Assembly (NCBI GenBank): GCA_021789565.1
Contig: JAJYJL010000520.1
Span: 1 to 6,342 of the forward strand
Reading direction: 5' to 3'
Length of the DNA stretch: 6,342 nt
Source: Acidobacteriota bacterium
GTDB lineage: Bacteria > Acidobacteriota > Terriglobia > UBA7540
The notes below the pieces were generated by a model. That model made no database searches, had not been told where the DNA came from, and was given only the letters and a program-made list of their open reading frames with translations. Numbering within the stretch: the first letter of the stretch is position 1; each line of letters starts with the position of its first letter. The translations under genes and the position numbers were made by a program. Shown here piece after piece: positions 1 to 4,086 of this stretch.

Positions 1-1
1 A

Positions 2-748
2 GAGTGGTGGTATAAGAAATTGACAGCCATCGTAACGGCGGCGTCATTTGTTTGCACGGTTCTTTATTTGTTCGGATATTCCTTCGGCGCCGGAGTAAAT
101 CTCTTTCCTTTTTTCTCATTGGAAGACTACCCACGCGAGGCCATTCTGTGGCTTCCGGCGGTATTGCTCGGCTTCGCTGGCTCGTTCCTCGTAGAGGCCG
201 CCCTTCGCCGCCTGGAACATGGACTCTCCGAGGAAGAAATTGTCGCTCGCACCCCGAATCCTGAACGGACGATAAGGGCACGAAGGCGGCCTTGGCAATT
301 TTTCGTCGCCATGGCCGTGATCTGGGGGCCGCTTGACGCCATCTGCTATAAGCTGGGCGTGGTCAGAAGACAAGACATGTGGTTATCATGGGTGATATCA
401 GGCCCGGCCCTCTGGGGAGTTCTGGTTGCATGGTACGCAGAAGTGCCACGTTTGGTGAAGGATTGGACAAGGCGCACCCGGGCGCTTGCTCTCGGCATCC
501 CAACAATTCTAATCATTTCCCTCTTCTATGGTCTTGCCCGGGGGGCAGGGTATCCCTCATTGCTCGTGCGTGACCCCGAGGCCCAAGTTTTCGTGCGACA
601 ATCGCCCCACCCGCTGGTGGGCCGCCTCCTTTTTGTGCTTAAGGATTTCGCCATCGTGCGGGAGGACCGCGACGGGCGGCTTGTGGCTCTGCCCGAGTCG
701 CAGTTAATATCAATACAGCCCAAAGCAGACCACGCAAAAATGCAATAG
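2..748 (+). CDS. Multi-pass membrane protein of unknown function (5' end probably outside window)
   Basis: I do not recognise this gene. The frame is open to the left edge (it reads E-W-W-Y-K-K before the first possible start). The only in-window start is a TTG at 20 without a convincing Shine-Dalgarno, so the true start probably lies upstream; the stop is TAG at 746-748. Numbered from the TTG (242 residues), hydrophobic stretches lie near residues 3-21, 41-60, 92-110, 121-140 and 156-173, suggesting about five membrane helices. Arg/Lys-rich loops at 61-91 (containing RARRRP) and 141-155 (RLVKDWTRRTR) would be cytoplasmic by the positive-inside rule, putting the C-terminal 70 residues outside. 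The first loop has an aromatic, Gly-rich stretch (GYSFGAGVNLFPFFSLEDY) that looks like a conserved signature. The C-terminal part is soluble, with alternating hydrophobic residues suggesting beta-strands. No catalytic motif is visible. It being a real gene is likely from its length and composition; its function is unknown. Confidence 0.72.
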   Translation, partial: EWWYKKLTAIVTAASFVCTVLYLFGYSFGAGVNLFPFFSLEDYPREAILWLPAVLLGFAGSFLVEAALRRLEHGLSEEEIVARTPNPERTIRARRRPWQFFVAMAVIWGPLDAICYKLGVVRRQDMWLSWVISGPALWGVLVAWYAEVPRLVKDWTRRTRALALGIPTILIISLFYGLARGAGYPSLLVRDPEAQVFVRQSPHPLVGRLLFVLKDFAIVREDRDGRLVALPESQLISIQPKADHAKMQ

Positions 749-755
749 CCGCCAT

Positions 756-779
756 GTGGCGAGGTAAACTCGCCGCCAC
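756..779 (+). terminator. Hairpin just downstream of the membrane-protein gene, possible terminator
   Basis: GGCGAG (758-763) and CTCGCC (769-774) form a perfect 6-bp stem around the 5-nt loop GTAAA. Flanking GT/AC bases can extend it with a small bulge. It begins about 8 nt after the stop codon at 748, where a terminator would sit. No T-tract follows (the next bases are GCGTCACG), so intrinsic termination is uncertain. It could instead be a 3'-end stabilising hairpin. Confidence 0.35.
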
Positions 780-846
780 GCGTCACGAGCTGCCCTTACG
801 CCGATTGCCAGAATTACTTTGGGGCGGGGTTACACGCGGAATTTGC

Positions 847-875
847 TTGACTTCCGTGGGCTAGCATGGTAGCCT
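847..875 (+). promoter_or_regulatory. Weak sigma70-like promoter candidate inside the intergenic region
   Basis: TTGACT (847-852) matches five of six bases of the -35 consensus. A 17-bp spacer leads to TAGCCT (870-875), which keeps only the T, A and final T of the -10 consensus. No open frame with a ribosome site follows, so if active it would drive a non-coding transcript through the GC-rich hairpin at 892-928 and the repeat tract. The poor -10 keeps confidence low. Confidence 0.25.
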
Positions 876-891
876 TTCAGGTGTGCGCGTA

Positions 892-942
892 GGGCGGGGT
901 GAGTTTTACGGCTCTGTGGTTCCTGCCCGTGATTAAGACAGG
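892..942 (+). other. GC-rich hairpin with an alternative pairing, possible structured RNA
   Basis: GGGCGGGG (892-899) can pair with TCCTGCCC (921-928), giving an 8-bp stem including two G-U pairs and a 21-nt loop. The 3' arm also contains CCTG (922-925), which can pair with CAGG (939-942), so two pairings compete for the same bases. It lies 17 nt after the promoter-like signal at 847-875. I cannot match it to a known RNA family, and the GC content makes chance pairing plausible. Confidence 0.2.
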
Positions 943-990
943 TGGAGGGCGGTGGAAATACACGGTCGGTTCAGACTTTCAGCGTCCCGT

Positions 991-1272
991 AAGTCGTTGA
1001 AAACATGTGCCAATGGTTTGGGCCTTAAAATTGGGTGGGACAAAATAATTTTATTTTTGAAAAACGAACCCGAGAAGTTATTGAAAACAAAGGATCGAGG
1101 CTGAAAAACGAACCCGAACGAACCCAAAACCGAAGCCGGGAAGTTGTTGAAAACACGTAGCTGTGGAAAAAGCGAACCCAAAACGAACCCAAAAGCGAAC
1201 CCGGCCATGTTGTTGAAAATAAACGAGGGCCAAAAAACGAACCGGAAGCGAACCGGAAAGTGGAACTCCTTG
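991..1272. repeat. Degenerate 66-bp-period tandem repeat tract with internal GAACCC subrepeats
   Basis: Four related cores begin at 991 (AAGTCGTTGAAAACA), 1075 (AAGTTATTGAAAACA), 1141 (AAGTTGTTGAAAACA) and 1207 (ATGTTGTTGAAAATA). The last three are spaced exactly 66 bp apart. Each core is followed by a purine-rich, A-rich segment with repeated CGAACCC / CGAACCCAAAA words (for example 1108-1128 and 1172-1202). The first unit is 84 bp: after its core it carries an AT-rich insert (about 1023-1059) and only the tail GAAAAACGAACCCGAG. The fourth unit decays after about 1257, where GAACCGG replaces GAACCC. Because 66 and 84 are multiples of three, the plus strand keeps a frame reading L-L-K-T and N-E-P-K-like strings, but it has an in-frame TGA at 1102-1104 and no credible start. 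I recall similar translated strings in acidobacterial hypothetical proteins (unverified). I read this as a non-coding intergenic repeat family rather than a gene. Confidence 0.75.
1042..1057. other. AT-only inverted repeat inside the first repeat unit
   Basis: AAAATA and TATTTT form a 6-bp A/T-only stem around a 4-nt loop within the AT-rich insert that lengthens the first unit from 66 to 84 bp. It is thermodynamically weak and may simply reflect local AT richness, but it contrasts sharply with the GC-rich surroundings. Confidence 0.3.
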
Positions 1273-1388
1273 CCTATTCACAACTCCCCGGCGGCTGTTA
1301 TTGAAGCCCCCTGGGTCGCCCTGTTGGCCGGCAAGCTCAGCGCTATGGATTTCAAGGCCAGGACGGGCGGGAGCGCAATCAGAATGCA
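1273..1388. other. Intergenic segment between the repeat tract and the VWFA-gene promoter
   Basis: No gene is supportable here. A short similarity to the repeat core (TGTTATTGAA near 1297-1306) suggests a further eroded unit, but the match is short and could be chance. The plus-strand frame running from the repeats through here to 1416 would overlap the next gene's promoter and has no ribosome site. Confidence 0.4.
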
Positions 1389-1417
1389 TTGCGGCCGGGT
1401 AAATCGAGGGCTATAAT
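1389..1417 (+). promoter_or_regulatory. Sigma70-type promoter for the VWFA-related gene
   Basis: A perfect -10 hexamer TATAAT lies at 1412-1417, with TTGCGG (1389-1394, three of six consensus bases) exactly 17 bp upstream as the -35. The predicted transcription start near 1424 gives a 5' leader of only about 20 nt before the GTG at 1445, just enough for the Shine-Dalgarno at 1427-1432. No operator-like symmetry was noticed. Confidence 0.6.
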
Positions 1418-1426
1418 CGCGCCAAT

Positions 1427-1432
1427 AAGGAG
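1427..1432 (+). promoter_or_regulatory. Shine-Dalgarno AAGGAG for the VWFA-related gene
   Basis: AAGGAG is a strong anti-SD match, but it sits 12 nt from the GTG start at 1445, longer than ideal. It is only 4 nt from an out-of-frame ATG at 1437, which opens the three-codon frame ATG-GTC-CGG-TGA ending at 1448 and overlapping the GTG. No other in-frame start exists between the upstream stop at 1400-1402 and 1445, and the next in-frame ATG (codon 25) would remove the signal peptide, so GTG at 1445 is the supported start. Confidence 0.6.
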
Positions 1433-1444
1433 CAGGATGGTCCG

Positions 1445-3163
1445 GTGAGAAAATCAACGTGGCTGGCCCTTTTCGTTCTGCTCGCAATTCCGCCCGTGGC
1501 TGCGGCAAAGCATTCCATGCGCGTGGGGCAGGGTAAGAACATCATCCAGGTAACCACGCACCTGGTCCAGGTGAACGTGATTGTCAAGGACCGGCACGGC
1601 CTCCTTGTGCCCGGGCTCAAACAGGACGACTTTACGATTTTCGATGATGGCAAGCCGCAGAAGATCAGCGGCTTTCTTGTTGACCAGAGCCGCAAGCTGC
1701 CGGCGCTGCCTCCGGTGCCGCCTGACGTCTTCACCAACATTCCCGAGCGGTTGGCCGGAGGGTCGCCTGCCGTCACCGTGGTTCTGCTGGACGGCCTCAA
1801 CACGCGCTGGGAAGATCAGGCGCGCGCGCGGCAGCAGGTGGTCAAATTCCTCCAGCAGTTGCAGCCTGTCGACCGCGTCGGCATTTACACTTTGGGTACC
1901 CGGCTGATGATGCTGCACGATTTCACCAGCGATTCGGCGGCGCTGGTGCAGGCTCTTGCCCATTATCGCGGGCGTGCCGGAGGCGAGGTGGAAGCGTCGC
2001 AGGCGGACAACTCGGAAAATCCTCCCCAGTGGGTTGATACTGTAGGCCAGATGTCTGCCGGCATTCCAAGCGCCGCCGTAACCAGCCTGATTGCAAGCTG
2101 GCTGGCAAACGCCACGGCAGTGGAATCGCGATATTTTATGAACCAGCGCGTGGAAATGACGGTAGACGCTCTGGTGGCCATTGCAAATCATCTGCGGGGT
2201 GTTCCCGGAAGAAAAAACCTGATATGGGTTTCGAGCGCGTTTCCGCTGCTGGTTGGGATGGACCATTTCATGGAGTCAGGGGATTTCTCCAACGGCAGCA
2301 CATATGGGGCCGAGGTTTCGCGCGCCACGGAGGCGGTCAACGATGTGAACCTGGCGATCTATCCGGTTGACGCGCGCGGATTGATGGTGGACCCGAATTT
2401 TTCCGTCCGGCCGGGGGCCCCCAATCCCAGGGCGTTTTCGCGGATGCAACAGCCGAAGCTTGCGGCTCACCTTACGGATAACTTTCCGACCATGGACGAA
2501 TTCGCCCGGCGCACCGGTGGCCGCGCGTTTTATAACACCAATGACATCCAGGGCGCCATCCGGCAGGTGATTGATGATTCGCGCCTGACGTATCTGCTGA
2601 CTTACTACCCAACCAATACGGTATGGAATGGAAAGTTTCACAAGATCAAGGTCAAGGTAGACCGGCCCGGCGTGCGGCTCCAGTACCGGGACGGCTATGC
2701 GGCCGTGCCGGAGCCTCCGGGCGCGACGCGTTCGGCTGCGCAGACGCTCGCTGCCGCCGTCCAGAGCCCGCTGGATGCGACGGGAGTAGACTTTGTGGTG
2801 AGGGCTACACCCGCGAGCGCAGCTTCACAGAAACTGACTGTCCAATATTGGGTTGATCCGCGCGACATCACGCTGGCTCCCGTGGGAAAGAAACTGGCGG
2901 TGCGCGTCACTATGGTTGTGGAGCAGTTTGGCCCCCGGGGCGAGGCCTTGAAGGGTGTTTCCCACGCATTTGACTTTGACTTTGATGCTTCGAACCAACA
3001 GAAGTTTCTTGCCGGTGGCCTGCGTTATACTGAGGCGCTCGCGATTGTGCCGGGCGCCGAGAGGATTCGCTTTGTGGTCCGCGATGACCCCACTCTGAGC
3101 ATCGGTTCTTTGAGCATGCCTCTCGACCGCGTGAATTCACCACCAAATTCCAGCCACAAGTAG
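1445..3163 (+). CDS. Secreted VWFA-related domain protein (acidobacterial type)
   Basis: The 572-residue product begins with a signal peptide: basic MRKS, hydrophobic residues 5-17, and likely cleavage after AAA around residue 21. Residues 32-80 form the N-terminal beta-rich module typical of the acidobacterial VWFA-related family (TIGR03436), with VQVNVIVKDRHG, VPGLKQDDF and the FDDGKPQKI turn. A von Willebrand A-like fold follows from about 109 to 390: TVVLLDGLNT with the metal-site-like D116/N119/T120, RVGIYTLG (144-151), GRKNLIWVSSAFPL (255-268), NLAIYPVDARG (302-312), a TGGRAFYNTNDI strand-loop (357-368) and LTYLLTYYP (381-389). The family motif YRDGYAAVPEP (414-424) then closes this part. 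Residues 430-560 are a further beta-rich C-terminal region. Family members are usually periplasmic or surface proteins of unknown function. The classic MIDAS DxSxS is replaced by D-G-L-N-T, which I believe is usual for this family. The gene has its own promoter and converges with the methyltransferase gene. Family assignment is strong; the role is unknown. Confidence 0.93.
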   Translation: MRKSTWLALFVLLAIPPVAAAKHSMRVGQGKNIIQVTTHLVQVNVIVKDRHGLLVPGLKQDDFTIFDDGKPQKISGFLVDQSRKLPALPPVPPDVFTNIPERLAGGSPAVTVVLLDGLNTRWEDQARARQQVVKFLQQLQPVDRVGIYTLGTRLMMLHDFTSDSAALVQALAHYRGRAGGEVEASQADNSENPPQWVDTVGQMSAGIPSAAVTSLIASWLANATAVESRYFMNQRVEMTVDALVAIANHLRGVPGRKNLIWVSSAFPLLVGMDHFMESGDFSNGSTYGAEVSRATEAVNDVNLAIYPVDARGLMVDPNFSVRPGAPNPRAFSRMQQPKLAAHLTDNFPTMDEFARRTGGRAFYNTNDIQGAIRQVIDDSRLTYLLTYYPTNTVWNGKFHKIKVKVDRPGVRLQYRDGYAAVPEPPGATRSAAQTLAAAVQSPLDATGVDFVVRATPASAASQKLTVQYWVDPRDITLAPVGKKLAVRVTMVVEQFGPRGEALKGVSHAFDFDFDASNQQKFLAGGLRYTEALAIVPGAERIRFVVRDDPTLSIGSLSMPLDRVNSPPNSSHK

Positions 3164-3203
3164 CACAGCAGCCGCCCTGGCTGCTGTTGCGGTCCGGTGT
3201 GGC
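3153..3203. terminator. Two-tier hairpin between convergent genes, likely bidirectional terminator
   Basis: A perfect 9-bp stem ACAGCAGCC (3165-3173) / GGCTGCTGT (3179-3187) encloses a 5-nt loop. Outside it, GCCACA (3153-3158) can pair with TGTGGC (3198-3203). The inner stem begins 2 nt after the VWFA gene's TAG and ends 24 nt before the methyltransferase gene's stop on the other strand, an ideal place for a shared terminator. Neither strand has a convincing T-tract, so intrinsic termination may be weak or factor-assisted. Confidence 0.55.
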
Positions 3204-3210
3204 GTAATCG

Positions 3211-3831
3211 CTATTTTTCAGGCTTGCGGAAAATGACGCAGTAATTGTCATTGGGCCAGTCGGCGGGCTCACTGGCCACTTGGAACCCGGCGTGGGTGAG
3301 TTCATGGATGAGGATGTCTTTCGGTATACCGTGCCCGCCGCGGTTGGCGGGAACGCCTTCCACTGGCGGCAGACCCGGGCGTGGGGGAAAGTCAATCACC
3401 GCCAGCATGCCGCCAGGCTTGAGCGACTGGAAAAGGCTGGCGTCCATCTTCACCGGCTCGGTGAAGTGGTGATACACGCGCCGCATGTAAATCGAGTCAC
3501 AACACTCGGGCGGCAGATTCGTTCCCGACTGCGAACCTTCAATCACAGTGATGTTGTGGTTCTTTTCTGCGGCGGCCAGTTCCTTCAGGTGCGCGAGCTT
3601 TTCGGCGCTCACTTCCGTCGTGTAAACGTGGCCTGCCGGTCCCACGCGGTCTGCGGCATCGAGCGTCATCTCGCCTGCTCCCGCTCCGATTTCCGCCACC
3701 ACGCTGCCGGCATGCCAGTTGAGCAGAGTGGCCAGGCGGGCGGACTCCGCCCGGAAGTCCTGCCCGCAGACAGGCAGGGCAATGATGGAAAAGACCAGGG
3801 CAATCAGCAGGATGTTCCGCTTCTTGTTCAT
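3211..3831 (-). CDS. Exported class I SAM-dependent methyltransferase
   Basis: Starting at the ATG at 3831, the product has 206 residues. This start is preferred over the GTG at 3837 (two codons longer) because GAGG at 3840-3837 sits 5 nt before the ATG and overlaps the GTG. Residues 1-23 look like a Sec signal peptide: MNKKR, a hydrophobic core ILLIALVFSIIALP, then VCGQ. The cysteine context L-P-V-C is not a good lipobox, since residue -1 is Val. The rest is a Rossmann methyltransferase: motif I VAEIGAGAG (45-53), acidic E73 after strand 2 (VYTTEVS), ITVIEGS (94-100), CCDSIYMRRVYHHF (110-123) as motif IV, and LKPGGMLAVIDF (137-148). The tail GHGIPKDILIHELTHAGF (167-183) and final strand YCVIFRK fit the Methyltransf_11/25 groups. 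The methyl acceptor cannot be read from the sequence. An exported SAM enzyme is odd because SAM is cytosolic; the N-terminus could also be an uncleaved inner-membrane anchor. Confidence 0.87.
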   Translation of the reverse strand: MNKKRNILLIALVFSIIALPVCGQDFRAESARLATLLNWHAGSVVAEIGAGAGEMTLDAADRVGPAGHVYTTEVSAEKLAHLKELAAAEKNHNITVIEGSQSGTNLPPECCDSIYMRRVYHHFTEPVKMDASLFQSLKPGGMLAVIDFPPRPGLPPVEGVPANRGGHGIPKDILIHELTHAGFQVASEPADWPNDNYCVIFRKPEK

Positions 3832-3850
3832 GAGCACCTCAGCGAAGGGG

Positions 3851-3879
3851 AATATACCTGTTCGTTCCTGTGCCAGCTA
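3851..3879 (-). promoter_or_regulatory. Possible promoter of the methyltransferase gene
   Basis: On the minus strand, TATATT (3856-3851) matches five of six -10 bases and would start transcription near 3844, giving a leader of about 13 nt before the ATG at 3831. The hexamer 17 bp upstream (TAGCTG, 3879-3874) is a poor -35. The position is plausible but the call rests mostly on the -10. Confidence 0.3.
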
Positions 3880-4027
3880 CAGCAAACTGTTGTCGTGATT
3901 GCCGAAACCGGTTATCCGCTGGCTTTTGCCGTTCACTGGCGGGCTTGCTGGCAGTTCGCCTGGCCGTCGCGGGAAGGAGTCGCTCAATCGGCTGGGGCTG
4001 GCTTGGGGGGAGCAGCCTGTCACGGAA

Positions 4028-4077
4028 CTTTGCGGATCCATTGTCCCGCTTCAAAGACGGCGGTTGGGGCCGCAAAG
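4028..4077 (-). terminator. Inverted repeat just past the glycosidase-like gene, possible terminator
   Basis: CTTTGCGG (4028-4035) and CCGCAAAG (4070-4077) are perfect 8-bp complements. With one bulged base the flanking AA/TT extend the match. The arms enclose 34 nt that can fold further (GTCCCGC against GGCGG-type bases). On the minus strand it begins 10 nt after the TGA at 4089-4087. There is no T-tract, so it may be a 3'-end stem or factor-dependent terminator. Confidence 0.4.
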
Positions 4078-4086
4078 GTTGACTTC

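Larger units (their letters stand above)
749..990. other. Intergenic stretch without a supportable gene
   Basis: Apart from the hairpin, weak promoter and GC-rich stem listed separately, I see no coding frame with a start, ribosome site and protein-like composition here, and no tRNA-like or other recognisable RNA. Short frames on both strands are arginine- or proline-rich shadows. Confidence 0.6.
3832..4086. other. 255-bp spacer between the two minus-strand genes
   Basis: No gene is supportable here. The frames crossing it are arginine- and proline-rich shadows without ribosome sites. It contains the putative methyltransferase promoter, an 8-bp palindrome AACCGGTT at 3906-3913 that may be chance, and the long inverted repeat at 4028-4077. 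Its length and contents suggest that the two minus-strand genes are transcribed separately. Confidence 0.5.

Noticed and set aside
991..1272. CRISPR array reading of the repeat tract
   Set aside because: The units are degenerate along their length, with no identical 25-40 bp repeats separated by unique spacers, and no cas-like gene is nearby.
991..1272. Replication origin or DnaA-box cluster
   Set aside because: The TTGTTGAAAACA core does not match the DnaA box TTATCCACA, and no dnaA or dnaN gene is present.
933..1389. Two Phe/Asn-rich minus-strand frames over the repeat tract
   Set aside because: Their periodic FNNF-type strings arise because the 66-bp period is a multiple of three. The frames overlap each other and have no start signals.
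1144..1416. 90-residue plus-strand frame starting in the repeat tract
   Set aside because: Its first half is translated repeat DNA, there is no Shine-Dalgarno, and its end covers the -35 and -10 of the VWFA promoter.
1454..2266. 270-residue minus-strand open frame inside the VWFA gene
   Set aside because: It is antisense to the convincing VWFA-related protein, rich in His, Arg and Gln, and shows no recognisable motif.
3763..3831. Lipoprotein signal on the methyltransferase
   Set aside because: The Cys is preceded by Leu-Pro-Val. A Val at position -1 does not satisfy the usual lipobox, which needs Gly, Ala or Ser.
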